From positions 1-64,000 of the forward strand of contig NZ_BCWY01000026.1 of assembly GCF_001894825.1 (NCBI RefSeq): a stretch of 64,000 nt of DNA, in the 5' to 3' direction. Position 1 is the first letter of the stretch; each line of letters begins with the position of its first letter. Under the pieces are notes generated by a model. It saw nothing but the letters and a program-made list of their open reading frames with translations. It was not told where the DNA came from and did not search any database. Positions 26,537 through 34,785 of this stretch are shown in pieces. Source of the DNA: Rhodococcus jostii NBRC 16295. GTDB taxonomy: Bacteria; Actinomycetota; Actinomycetes; Mycobacteriales; Mycobacteriaceae. A program made the position numbers and the translations under genes.

Positions 26537-27681
26537 TGTGGGGTGCCCTTCCCCCAGATTCGGGCGAAGTGCTCGTCCAGCTCCGGCAGGACGATGGTGC
26601 CTTCTTGGTTTACGTTGGCGCTACCGACATTCGCCGGGGTCAGCAACTGCGTGGGCATCAACCACTCGTCTGCGGTCTGCATGGAGCCGCCGAGCATGCC
26701 TCGCGCGAGCGCGTCGACCGCGACGTATGCCATGTACGGATGGGTGTAGGCAAGGTCGGCGGCCTCGGTACCCTGATTGAGGTATTGGATGTTGCTGGCG
26801 CCGGCGCTTTGTGTGAACAACTTGACGTCGCTCAGGCCTGCTGCACGCAGTGCGTCGGGCACGCCTGTGACCATGTCTCCGAACGCCAGGAAGACGTACT
26901 TGACGTCGGGATGCGACTGCAGGTAGCTGACCACCGTGCCTGGCAGGTCCTTGCCGATCGACGAGAAACCTTTGACGTCGACGACCTCGACTCCGCATCC
27001 GGGGCATGTTTCGTTCAGGCGGGTGCGGTATGTATCTCCGATTCCCGCCAGCGTCCGCTGCACGGGGATTGTGAATACGACGCTTGATCCAGTTCCGTTG
27101 CTGTCGGCCACCATCCAGTCGGCGGCGTCCTCGGTGATCTGCTTGACTACCCGGCTCGACGACATGACGTTGACCGACCGTGAGGTCCACGCTGGGTCGT
27201 CCGTGATCGCGCCGAGCACGATCGGAACGCCGCGGCCGGTGATCTGGTCGAACTGGGCCTGCCACAGGCTTGGATCGCGGCTGTTGACGTAGAGTCCGTC
27301 AAGGTTGGGGTCACGGGCTATCTCGTCGAACGTGTCTGTGATCTTCTCCGACGACGTGTCGACGGTGCGGATTTCCACTTTGATGCCGAGCTGTTCCGCC
27401 GCGTGGCGGAACAATGCGTCGTTGGCTGAGCCTTTTGCGGTTGTCGGCAAGACCACGACGATGCGCTTGCCGGCGGGGTTCCCCGGGAGCGGCCCCGGGT
27501 CGTAGTCGACGGTTGGTGGCTGCTCGAGTTGGGCGACCCGTGCCCGTGCATTGTCGATGTTTTCCTGGGGTGTGGTCCCTCTGTCTGCGCCGCTGCCGGA
27601 GCTCGAACATGCTGCGCTCGCACTGATCACCAGTGCTGCTCCCGTGATGACTGTGCCGATCCGACGGCCGATTGTTCGCAC
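26533..27681 (-). CDS. Periplasmic-binding-protein-type solute receptor lipoprotein
   Basis: About 382 residues. A basic N-terminus and hydrophobic stretch end in SASAACSSS, a lipoprotein cleavage site with the cysteine near residue 24. The mature part is a type I periplasmic binding protein of the sugar family (KRIVVVLPTTAKGSANDALF, then VVSYLQSHPDVKYVFLAFGD). The GTG at 27681 is chosen as start because GAGGAG lies five bases upstream and it gives a proper signal peptide; an upstream start at 27759 would bury that signal. It is the first gene of the importer unit. The ligand is unknown; the family binds sugars, polyols and related compounds. Confidence 0.9.
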   Translation of the reverse strand: MRTIGRRIGTVITGAALVISASAACSSSGSGADRGTTPQENIDNARARVAQLEQPPTVDYDPGPLPGNPAGKRIVVVLPTTAKGSANDALFRHAAEQLGIKVEIRTVDTSSEKITDTFDEIARDPNLDGLYVNSRDPSLWQAQFDQITGRGVPIVLGAITDDPAWTSRSVNVMSSSRVVKQITEDAADWMVADSNGTGSSVVFTIPVQRTLAGIGDTYRTRLNETCPGCGVEVVDVKGFSSIGKDLPGTVVSYLQSHPDVKYVFLAFGDMVTGVPDALRAAGLSDVKLFTQSAGASNIQYLNQGTEAADLAYTHPYMAYVAVDALARGMLGGSMQTADEWLMPTQLLTPANVGSANVNQEGTIVLPELDEHFARIWGKGTPQ

Positions 27682-27719
27682 TGCCACTCCTCTGAGTCGT
27701 TCTCGAGCCCAGCAGGCCG

Positions 27720-27739
27720 AGTGTGTCGTACGACACACT
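27720..27739. promoter_or_regulatory. 20-base perfect palindrome upstream of ABC importer
   Basis: Positions 27720-27739 form a perfect palindrome with half-site AGTGTGTCGT. It lies 39 bases upstream of the binding-protein start and 24 bases from the AGTA-N2-TACT site at 27764. It looks like the operator of a second, dedicated regulator (for example of LacI or GntR type); no such gene is in the window. Confidence 0.55.
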
Positions 27740-27763
27740 ATGACGCCCACGATCAGCATGTCA

Positions 27764-27773
27764 AGTAAGTACT
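27764..27773. promoter_or_regulatory. AGTA-N2-TACT palindrome (perfect), upstream of ABC importer
   Basis: AGTAAGTACT follows ATGTCA. On the minus strand it reads GGATAGTACTTACTTGACAT, matching the extended form at 3802 and 6827. It lies 83 bases before the binding-protein start. Confidence 0.6.
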
Positions 27774-28102
27774 ATCCTTCATTAATTGAGATTGAAATAT
27801 GGTACTTGGCAGTAGTTTTGAGCCGTCATGATCGAATCGATCGGAGCGATAGCCTCACTTAAGAACTCTGCTCTCACGTCACCTGCAAACGCCGGCCGGA
27901 GGCATATACCGAAGGCGCGCGGGGTCGCGCTAGTTGCGACCATCCGCGGACGCTGGTCATCGGGTTCGGGGCGCACGCCGACAGTCCGCAAGGGCGCTCG
28001 GACACCGGGAGGGTCGCCCGCTTGTCCGCCTCATCGGGTGGTCGACGAGGCGGTTCCGTGCGAGAACTTCAGGATCCCGAGCGTGTATTTGATAACTGCG
28101 GA
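27774..28102. other. Intergenic region, 329 bases
   Basis: This gap lies between the importer promoter region and the end of the acyl-CoA dehydrogenase gene. I see no gene. A short 7-base inverted repeat (28026-28032 with 28047-28053) is the only possible terminator. Confidence 0.4.
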
Positions 28103-29218
28103 TCAGATTCCGATACGGCTGGCGAGTTGTTCCCGATGGTAGGTCGGGTCACCGAACAGCAGTTCGCTCGTCTTGGCCCGTTTGAAATACAGGTGTGCGG
28201 GGTGCTCCCAGGTGAATCCGATACCGCCGTGGATCTGGATGTTCTCGGCGGCCGCATGGAGGTATGCCTCGGAGCAATAGGCCTTGGCGAGGCTCGCGAC
28301 CGCCGGCAGTTCGTCTTCCCCGCCGGTGGCGATCCATCCGCCGTAGTATGCGGCGGATTTTGCCGACTCGACTTCGAGCAGCATATCGGCGCACTTGTGC
28401 TTGATCGCCTGGAATGTGCCGATCGGCTTGCCGAACTGCACTCGCGTTTTCGCGTATTCGACGGACATCTCCAATACGAACTGGGCGCCGCCGACCTGCT
28501 CTGCGGCAAGGGCCACGGCGGCTAGATCGAGCATGTGCGAGAGTGCGCTCCAGCCGTCTCCGTCCCGACCGATCAGCCGCGCGGGTGTCTGCGCAAACGT
28601 GATCCGGGCCTGCTTTCGCGTCTGGTCCATGGTTGTGAGCGGTTCCACCACGAGCCCTGGTGCCCCCGCCGGTACGGCGAACACCGACACCCCGGCCGCC
28701 GTGCGCGCAGCGACGAGGATCAAGTCGGCGACCGCCCCGTCGAGCACATACAACTTCTCACCTGTCAGTTGCCAGGAACCGTCCGTCTCAATGGCGCGCA
28801 GCTGTACACCCTCGGCATCCCAGCGACCGGACTGTTCGGCGAGAGCGACCGTCGCGATGGTTTCCCCCGAGGCGAGGCCTGGCAGGTAGTCCGCGCGAGC
28901 GCTGTCGTCGTCGACGGCCAACAAAAGGTTCGTGGCGAGCGCGACGGTTGAGAAGAATGGTCCGCAATACAGTGCCCGTCCCATCTCTTCAAACACGAGG
29001 ACCAGTTCTGGGTAGCCGAATCCACTGCCTCCGAACTTCTCGGGGATCGCAAGCCCTTGCAAGCCCAGCTGTTCAGCTGCCTGTCGCCATACGGCGGGGT
29101 CGTAGCCCTCAACCGTCTCCATCAGCCGGCGGACCTCCGACTCCGGCGACTTCGCCTGCAGGAATCTGCGGAGGGTTGTGCGCAGTTCCTCCTGGTCGGT
29201 ATCGAAGGTGAAGTTCAT
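28103..29218 (-). CDS. Acyl-CoA dehydrogenase, small-subunit type
   Basis: The 371-residue protein has the acyl-CoA dehydrogenase fold with GLAIPEKFGGSGFGYPEL, VALAEQSG and the C-terminal HGGIGFTWEHPAHLYFKRA. In actinobacterial FadE enzymes made of two different subunits, proteins with this C-terminal pattern are often the partner that lacks the catalytic base. The partner could be the dehydrogenase at 32257 or 41594. It introduces the 2,3-double bond in an acyl-CoA. It is separated from the SDR-thiolase unit upstream by a hairpin. Confidence 0.87.
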   Translation of the reverse strand: MNFTFDTDQEELRTTLRRFLQAKSPESEVRRLMETVEGYDPAVWRQAAEQLGLQGLAIPEKFGGSGFGYPELVLVFEEMGRALYCGPFFSTVALATNLLLAVDDDSARADYLPGLASGETIATVALAEQSGRWDAEGVQLRAIETDGSWQLTGEKLYVLDGAVADLILVAARTAAGVSVFAVPAGAPGLVVEPLTTMDQTRKQARITFAQTPARLIGRDGDGWSALSHMLDLAAVALAAEQVGGAQFVLEMSVEYAKTRVQFGKPIGTFQAIKHKCADMLLEVESAKSAAYYGGWIATGGEDELPAVASLAKAYCSEAYLHAAAENIQIHGGIGFTWEHPAHLYFKRAKTSELLFGDPTYHREQLASRIGI

Positions 29219-29351
29219 TGCTGTCTCCGCTTCCTACGGTCGAATGTCGGGGACCGCCCGCGGCTGGTCCACCTCTCCCCCGTCGTACGGGGTTCACAAA
29301 GCCTGTTCGGATTCGCTGGACGGTGACCGAGCGGTCACGCGGCCAACGGCT

Positions 29352-29388
29352 GCCCGGGCCCCGTCGAAGTCTCTGGCAGGGCCCGGGT
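29352..29388. terminator. Hairpin terminator after SDR gene
   Basis: Arms 29352-29361 and 29379-29388 pair over ten bases (one G-T wobble) with a 17-base loop. It lies just after the stop of the SDR gene on the minus strand and before the acyl-CoA dehydrogenase gene. Confidence 0.6.
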
Positions 29389-29393
29389 GCGTA

Positions 29394-30335
29394 CTACTGC
29401 TTGGGCAACCGCACGTACCCTCGCGGTCCCTCGTACACGTTGGACCCGATCTCCTTGAACAGTCCGCCGTGCTCAGCAACCAGTTCATCGATCGTCCACC
29501 GGCCGTCCTTGACGATCAGGTCGGCCACATGGGGCAACCTGACGTGTGCAACGATCCCGCCGTACACGATGAAGGTCTGGCCAGTGATTTCGGCGGCAGC
29601 GTCGGTACCGAGGAACGCGACGAACGGTGCGATGTTCGACGGATCCATCGCGTCGAAGACACCGTCGACGACCTTGAATTCGCCCGCGCGGTTCGATCCG
29701 TCGAAGGTCGTGGTGGTCAGCCTGGTCCGCGCGCGCGGTGCGATCGCGTTGACCGTGACCCCGTACTTGGCCGTTTCCTTTGCCACCGCGATGGTGAACG
29801 ATACGATGCCCAACTTTGCCGCGTCATAGTTCGACTGGCCGGCGTTGCCAAACAGGCCCGACTCGCTCGTGGTGTTCACGATCGCGCGGTGCTTGGTTGT
29901 ACCCGCTTTCGACTGCTCGCGCCAGTGCGCGGTAACCGCGCGCGTCGGCAGATAGTGGCCGAGAATGTGCACGTCGATCACCGACGCCCACTGCTTTGGT
30001 TCGGAGCTGAATACCATGCTGTCGCGGAGGATTCCGGCGTTGTTGACGAGGATGTCGACGTCGCCATAGGTTTCGAGCGTCTGCTTGACCAGTCGCTCGG
30101 CCCCGGCCGGATCGGCGACGTTGTCGAAGTTCGGCGTGGCCTCGCCACCGAGCGCGCGAATCTCGTCGCACACGGTCGCCGCGGGCCTTTCGTCGCTGCC
30201 TTCGCCGTTCCAGTCACCGCCCATGTCGTTTACGACGACCTTCGCGCCTGCCGCGGCCAATGCGAGGGCTTCCTCACGTCCGATGCCACGTCCAGCACCG
30301 GTGACGATTGCTACCTTGCCGTCGAGCTGTCCCAT
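29394..30335 (-). CDS. SDR, 17-beta-HSD4/multifunctional-enzyme-type hydroxyacyl-CoA dehydrogenase
   Basis: This protein of about 313 residues has TGAGRGIGREEALALAAAGA and the NDMGGDWNGEG insertion characteristic of the dehydrogenase part of peroxisomal-type multifunctional enzymes. It also has NNAGILRDSMVF and the catalytic pair Tyr170/Lys174 in YDAAK. It is expected to oxidise a 3-hydroxyacyl-CoA. The start at 30335 has GGAG upstream. The order OB-fold protein, thiolase, SDR on one strand with gaps of 13 and 38 bases makes a beta-oxidation unit. Confidence 0.9.
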   Translation of the reverse strand: MGQLDGKVAIVTGAGRGIGREEALALAAAGAKVVVNDMGGDWNGEGSDERPAATVCDEIRALGGEATPNFDNVADPAGAERLVKQTLETYGDVDILVNNAGILRDSMVFSSEPKQWASVIDVHILGHYLPTRAVTAHWREQSKAGTTKHRAIVNTTSESGLFGNAGQSNYDAAKLGIVSFTIAVAKETAKYGVTVNAIAPRARTRLTTTTFDGSNRAGEFKVVDGVFDAMDPSNIAPFVAFLGTDAAAEITGQTFIVYGGIVAHVRLPHVADLIVKDGRWTIDELVAEHGGLFKEIGSNVYEGPRGYVRLPKQ

Positions 30336-30373
30336 GTTCTGTGTCTCCGTTCTCGGTTCAGGTGAAAATCGAA

Positions 30374-31576
30374 TTACGCTGCGCGTTCGAGGATGTGGAT
30401 GCCGCAAGCGGAACCCAGCCCGATGACATGGGCAAGGCCGACCCGTGCGCCGTCGATCTGGCGATCGCCTGCCTCGCCGCGCAGGTGGGTGGCGACCTCG
30501 TAGAGGCCGGCCACGCCGGTTGCTCCGATCGGGTGGCCCTTCGAGATCAGGCCGCCGGAAACGTTGACCGGGGTCGATCCGTCACGGCGCGGCGCGCCCG
30601 AGTCGATGAACTCGCCGGCGCCGCCGGGCTCGCACAGACGCAGGTTGTCGTAGTGCACCAGCTCCGCGGTCGCGAAGCAGTCGTGCAACTCCACCAGGTC
30701 CAGCTCGGCTGGTCCGACACCGGCCACCTCGTAGGCCTTATCGGCTGCCTGACGGGTGAGTGTGTTGATATCGGGCATCGCGTGACCGGTTGGGGTGTAG
30801 GGGTCGGTCGTCAGAATCGAGGCACTGATCTTGACACTTCGGTCACGTTGCGCGGCGTCGAGGGACCGTCGCTTCTCGTCCGAGACGAGCACCAGGGAGG
30901 CCGCTCCGTCCCCGGTTGGGCAACACATGAGGACGCTGTTGGGATAGGCAATCATCTCAGCGGCCATGATCGCTTCGACGTCATAGACATCGCGGTACTG
31001 GGCGAGCGGGTTGAGCGACGAGTGGTAGTGATTCTTCTCGGCGACCTTGGCGAACTGCCGGAACGTAACGTCGTGCTGGCGCGCATAGTCCATGCCCGCC
31101 TGGGCAAACACGCCCGGCATGAGGCCGGTCCCCAGGATTCCTTCGGTTCCCATCACCGCGCCAAATCGGCCACCCGGGGTATACACTTTGCGGTCGGAAC
31201 GAGCCTTTGCGCCCGCCCCGAGCATTCCCATCTTGCCCATCTTCTCAACACCGACAACGAGCGCGACATCGGCCTCGCCCGCCTGGATCGCCAGGTGAGC
31301 GGCACGCACGGCTGTCGCCCCCGTCGCGCAGGCGTTAAAGACGTTGTACGTCTCGATTCCCGTTTGACCGATCTGCTTTTGGATTCTCTGTGCGACCATC
31401 CCGCTCGACTCGTAGGCGTTACCCACGGCGAAGACCTGAACGTCGTCCATCGTCATGCCCGCATCCGCGAGCGCGGCCTGTGCTGCGGAGGCACCGAGAT
31501 CGATCAGGTCCATGTCCGGGAGACGGCCGAAGCGGGTCATCGCTGCACCGACGATCCAGGTGGATTGCTTACTCAT
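30374..31576 (-). CDS. SCPx-type thiolase / lipid-transfer-like acyl-CoA acyltransferase
   Basis: The 400-residue protein has the thiolase nucleophile in NVFNACATGA (Cys83), the HDCFATAE segment and GLISKGHPIGATG near the C-terminus. Thiolases of this branch (SCPx/Ltp-like) usually work with a small zinc-ribbon OB-fold protein, which is encoded directly upstream here. They cleave 3-ketoacyl-CoA, or in Ltp2-like cases act as aldolases; the HDCF region would have to be compared to decide. It is followed by the hydroxyacyl-CoA dehydrogenase-type SDR. Confidence 0.9.
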   Translation of the reverse strand: MSKQSTWIVGAAMTRFGRLPDMDLIDLGASAAQAALADAGMTMDDVQVFAVGNAYESSGMVAQRIQKQIGQTGIETYNVFNACATGATAVRAAHLAIQAGEADVALVVGVEKMGKMGMLGAGAKARSDRKVYTPGGRFGAVMGTEGILGTGLMPGVFAQAGMDYARQHDVTFRQFAKVAEKNHYHSSLNPLAQYRDVYDVEAIMAAEMIAYPNSVLMCCPTGDGAASLVLVSDEKRRSLDAAQRDRSVKISASILTTDPYTPTGHAMPDINTLTRQAADKAYEVAGVGPAELDLVELHDCFATAELVHYDNLRLCEPGGAGEFIDSGAPRRDGSTPVNVSGGLISKGHPIGATGVAGLYEVATHLRGEAGDRQIDGARVGLAHVIGLGSACGIHILERAA

Positions 31577-31589
31577 CAGTCGAACTCCC

Positions 31590-31997
31590 TCACTGTTCCT
31601 GGATGTATCCGAATGCGACGGCCTCCGTGCCGTCGTCGTCGACGCCGGCCACGAATGTTGTGAGCCGGACGCGCCCGCCGATGTTCACGGCGTCAGGGTC
31701 CGGCCGGACGTCGACGAGGTTGGCCTTGATCACTCCGCCGCCGTCGAGTTCGACCACCGCCGAGACGTACGGTGCGGGCACCTTCGGCGCAGCGCGGTGC
31801 ACGATTGTGTAGCTGCGGATGTAGCCGGTGTTGGCGACCGGATGACTCTCGAATTCGGTTGCACTGCAGCGTGCACAACCATTCCTGCGATCGAAAAACA
31901 ACGCGCCGCACGCGACGCAACGCTGCGCGACCAGATGCGGTTCATCGTCGAGCACCAGATAGCCGACCATGGGGATCTTGGCAGTTGTTACGGTCAT
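31590..31997 (-). CDS. Zinc-ribbon OB-fold (DUF35-type) thiolase partner
   Basis: The 135-residue protein has a zinc ribbon with two cysteine pairs, CVACGALFFDRRNGCARC, followed by an OB-fold beta barrel. DUF35-type proteins bind acyl-CoA and pair with SCPx-type thiolases and aldolases. The start at 31997 has AGGATGAGG before it, and the gene is 13 bases upstream of the thiolase. A perfect operator-like site lies 20 bases before the start codon. Confidence 0.9.
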   Translation of the reverse strand: MTVTTAKIPMVGYLVLDDEPHLVAQRCVACGALFFDRRNGCARCSATEFESHPVANTGYIRSYTIVHRAAPKVPAPYVSAVVELDGGGVIKANLVDVRPDPDAVNIGGRVRLTTFVAGVDDDGTEAVAFGYIQEQ

Positions 31998-32017
31998 GAC
32001 CTCATCCTAGGTAGTAA

Positions 32018-32027
32018 AGTAAGTACT
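32018..32027. promoter_or_regulatory. AGTA-N2-TACT palindrome (perfect), upstream of OB-fold/thiolase unit
   Basis: AGTAAGTACT follows GTAGTAA and precedes CCACAACTATAAG. It lies just upstream of the OB-fold protein gene and faces the site at 32197 across the divergent region. Confidence 0.6.
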
Positions 32028-32196
32028 CCACAACTATAAGTTTCGCGCAGCTGCGGACCCAGACCTCCGGCGGTGGCAATTCTCACTTCGGGAAGCAGCG
32101 CGTATACGTGCGGAAACACCGAATCGACGCGCACGATCGGGCGACTCGGCAGTTTCCGACACCTTCGATGTTTGAGACGGAGAAGCCCACTGCTGT

Positions 32197-32206
32197 AGTG
32201 TCTACT
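32197..32206. promoter_or_regulatory. AGTA-N2-TACT-like site (one mismatch), upstream of acyl-CoA dehydrogenase
   Basis: AGTGTCTACT lies in GCTGTAGTGTCTACTTTCAT, 50 bases before the GTG start of the dehydrogenase at 32257. The half-site TACT is intact. Confidence 0.5.
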
Positions 32207-32256
32207 TTCATTCGTCGACGGGACGATCGAACTCCGGAAAACTTGGGAGCGACGCG

Positions 32257-33456
32257 GTGACCCTCGAAATTGAGCTCGGCCCCGAGGCCGACATCTTCCG
32301 CGCAGAAGTGCGGAATTGGCTAGAGATCAACAGACCTGCCGAACTGATCGGCGTGGACCCGGACCATGCCACGACCGCCCAGAATGCGGCATTGGCCGAC
32401 TGGGCCGTGACTGTCCACCGGGCCGGTCTGATGTGCATTTCATGGTCGGTTGAACATGGCGGGCGAGGCCTCTCCTCTATCGAGATGTCGGTACTGGACG
32501 AGGAATTCGCACGCGCTGACGTTCCTCGACCAACCCGAGGCGTCGGCGAATGGCTGGTCGCGCCTGCAATCATGGCCTGGGGTACGGACGAGCAGAAGAA
32601 GTACTTTCTTCCGCGGATTCTCGATGGCACCGACGTCTATTGCCAGGGGTTCTCCGAGCCGGAAGCCGGCTCAGACCTTGCCTCGCTCCGCACCGTGGGA
32701 CGCATAGACGGCGATGAGATCGTCGTGAGCGGACAGAAGGTTTGGACATCCGGCGCCACTCGCGCCAACATGCTGTTCTGTCTGTGTCGCACCGACCCTG
32801 ATGCTCCGCGGCATCGCGGGATCTCCTACGTACTGATCCCGATGCGGCACCCGGATGGCTCTGCGAACGGTATCGAGCTACGCCCGATCCGACAGATGAC
32901 CGGCGACTCCGATTTCACGGAAACGTTTCTCGATGAAGCGCGTGCGCCCGTCGACAACATCATCGGAGGCGTGAACAACGGGTGGAACGTCACGATGACG
33001 ACGCTAGGGAGCGAGCGTGCCGGTAGCACAACAACGCAGCACCTTCCCTTTGCACGCCAGTTGCGAATGGCTATTGAGCTCGCACAATCCAATGGGACCA
33101 ACACCGATCCGGTAGTACGCCAGCAGCTTGCGTGGGCTCATACCCATGTCGAGATCATGCGATATCAGGGCCTGGCGTCGCTCGGCGACGCGATCGCAGG
33201 TCGTACGGCCGGTGCACGAGCATCCATCATCAAGATGTTCTGGTCGGAGTATTCACGCGCATTCCTCGATCGGATAGCGAATGTGCGGGGGGCGGAGGCG
33301 ATGGTCCTCCCGCTGCAGTCGGCCGGACGGTACGAACCGGACTATTGGACGGCGAGCATGCTTCAGAGCCGTTCGAGCACGATCTGGGGTGGGACGGCTG
33401 AAGTCCAGCGCAACATCGTCGCGGAACGCGTACTGGGACTTCCACGCGGAAACTGA
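32257..33456 (+). CDS. Acyl-CoA dehydrogenase
   Basis: This 399-residue FAD enzyme has GFSEPEAGSDLASLRT, WTSGATRANMLF and the C-terminal WGGTAEVQRNIVAERVLGLPR. It dehydrogenates an acyl-CoA at C2-C3. The C-terminal form is that of large FadE subunits that pair with small subunits such as the one at 28103. The start is GTG at 32257 with GGGAG upstream. It is divergent from the OB-fold/thiolase unit, and the 260-base region between carries two operator-like sites. Confidence 0.9.
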   Translation: MTLEIELGPEADIFRAEVRNWLEINRPAELIGVDPDHATTAQNAALADWAVTVHRAGLMCISWSVEHGGRGLSSIEMSVLDEEFARADVPRPTRGVGEWLVAPAIMAWGTDEQKKYFLPRILDGTDVYCQGFSEPEAGSDLASLRTVGRIDGDEIVVSGQKVWTSGATRANMLFCLCRTDPDAPRHRGISYVLIPMRHPDGSANGIELRPIRQMTGDSDFTETFLDEARAPVDNIIGGVNNGWNVTMTTLGSERAGSTTTQHLPFARQLRMAIELAQSNGTNTDPVVRQQLAWAHTHVEIMRYQGLASLGDAIAGRTAGARASIIKMFWSEYSRAFLDRIANVRGAEAMVLPLQSAGRYEPDYWTASMLQSRSSTIWGGTAEVQRNIVAERVLGLPRGN

Positions 33457-33464
33457 CGCCCGCC

Positions 33465-33520
33465 CGGCGTCGGGGGCGGCGGCGCCCGAAGCCTTCGAAT
33501 CGCCGCCGTCCCCTACGCCG
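33465..33520. terminator. Bidirectional terminator between convergent genes
   Basis: Two 20-base arms (33465-33484 and 33501-33520) are inverted copies with two mismatches that would be G-U pairs in one RNA. It lies between the acyl-CoA dehydrogenase and enoyl-CoA hydratase stops. Confidence 0.75.
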
Positions 33521-33529
33521 GTCGCCTTG

Positions 33530-34354
33530 CTACGATCGCCCCGGCCAGGCGCCGGTGAACCGCGGGGCGCGCTTCTCGACGAACGCCGCCCGCGCCTCGG
33601 TTGAGTCACTCGACCCGAGATTGTCGATCTGCGCCATCGATTCACGGTCGAGACTCTCGTCGAGCGATGAAGACCCGCCTGCAGTCAACAGGCGCTTTGT
33701 GACCAGCTGGGCGATCGGCGCACCGAGCAGAAGTCGCTCGACGAGCAGGTCCATCGCCTCGTCCAACGCCCCATCCGGTACTACCCGATTCAGCAGACCC
33801 AGCTGCCGGGCTTCCGCGGCCGACACAATGTCACCGGTCAGGCACAACTCCTTCGCGCGGTGCAATCCGATCAGCCGCGGAAGGATCCACGATCCACCGC
33901 AGTCGATCGACAATCCGCGGCGTACGAAGATCTCCGAGAATCGACTCCTTTCCGTCGCCACGGTGAGATCGCACGCCAGAGCGAGGTTCATACCCGCCCC
34001 CACCGCGTCGCCGTCGACCCTCGCAATGGTGACTTTCGGCAGACGGTGCAGCGCGAGCACAACGGAGTTGATCACCTCCATCTGGCCCAGCGGGTGCATC
34101 CGCGGCGACGGGGCAGCGAGATCCGCACCCGAGCAGAACGACCCCCCAGCACCGGTGAGGATCACGATACGGATCGTCGGGTCGAGAGCGATCTCGTCGA
34201 GGACGGCTCGGAGCTCCTGCCACATCGCCCAACTCATCGCATTCTTACGGTTCGGCTTGTTCAACGTAACGGTGACGACGTCGGCGTTTCGGTCGTCCCT
34301 TGTGAGGACGATTCCCGTCTCGGTGGAGGTCGCGGTTTCGGTTGTTGTGCTCAC
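33530..34354 (-). CDS. Enoyl-CoA hydratase/isomerase
   Basis: The 274-residue crotonase-fold protein has the oxyanion-hole segments GAGGSFCSGADLAAP and VDGDAVGAGMNLALACDL. In the second half FSEIFVRRGLSIDCGGSWIL has aspartate where many hydratases carry the catalytic glutamate, which is common in isomerase- or lyase-like members. It hydrates or isomerises a 2-enoyl-CoA. The start is GTG with AAAGAGA upstream. A perfect operator-like site lies 85 bases upstream, between it and a divergent small gene. Confidence 0.88.
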   Translation of the reverse strand: MSTTTETATSTETGIVLTRDDRNADVVTVTLNKPNRKNAMSWAMWQELRAVLDEIALDPTIRIVILTGAGGSFCSGADLAAPSPRMHPLGQMEVINSVVLALHRLPKVTIARVDGDAVGAGMNLALACDLTVATERSRFSEIFVRRGLSIDCGGSWILPRLIGLHRAKELCLTGDIVSAAEARQLGLLNRVVPDGALDEAMDLLVERLLLGAPIAQLVTKRLLTAGGSSSLDESLDRESMAQIDNLGSSDSTEARAAFVEKRAPRFTGAWPGRS

Positions 34355-34438
34355 GGCATCTCTTTCTTCACAGAAGGGGCGCTCACCGACGCCTACGGCC
34401 GCGGCGGCGAAGCGATTGGGTAAAGTCGATGTTATCGA

Positions 34439-34448
34439 AGTAACTACT
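34439..34448. promoter_or_regulatory. AGTA-N2-TACT palindrome (perfect), between hydratase and small isomerase-like gene
   Basis: AGTAACTACT lies in TCGAAGTAACTACTATCCG. On the minus strand it reads GGATAGTAGTTACTTCGA, the same extended form as at 27764. It can serve both divergent genes. Confidence 0.6.
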
Positions 34449-34497
34449 ATCCGTACTAGACTGAGCGGGTCGTAGCCCCCGCAACAGAGGTGGAACC

Positions 34498-34755
34498 GTG
34501 AAGTTCGTCGTCATCGCGACTCCCGTGCCGTCTGTCGACCGCACTCCCCTACAGGCAGAGGAGACTCGCGCCGTGCAGAGCCTGCACAGCCGAGGTGTCA
34601 TCGAACGCGTGTACTCGCGAGTCGACGGCGCGCAGTCGTACACGTTTGTCGAGGCAGAGTCCGCCGCGGCGGCGCGAGCCGAGATCGAACACCTGCCCTT
34701 CTATATCGCCGGCGCGATGACCGTCGAAATCCACGAGGTCAGGCACGTTCTGTAA
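34498..34755 (+). CDS. Muconolactone-isomerase-like small protein
   Basis: The 85-residue protein has the ferredoxin-like fold pattern of muconolactone isomerases and YCII-type proteins: MKFVVIATP strand, a helix with EETRAVQSLHSRGVIERVY, a strand SYTFVEAES, a helix AAARAEIEHLPF and a last strand. It begins with GTG behind AGAGGTGG. No other gene of the beta-ketoadipate pathway is in the window, so a true muconolactone substrate is unlikely. It probably acts on, or protects, an intermediate of the shared pathway. Confidence 0.7.
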   Translation: MKFVVIATPVPSVDRTPLQAEETRAVQSLHSRGVIERVYSRVDGAQSYTFVEAESAAAARAEIEHLPFYIAGAMTVEIHEVRHVL

Positions 34756-34785
34756 CTCGACACATCGCACGATCGGGCGCAGCCC

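Noticed and set aside
34498-34755. Catechol/beta-ketoadipate pathway from the muconolactone-isomerase-like protein
   Set aside because: No catechol dioxygenase, muconate cycloisomerase or enol-lactonase is in the window, so the similarity points only to the fold.
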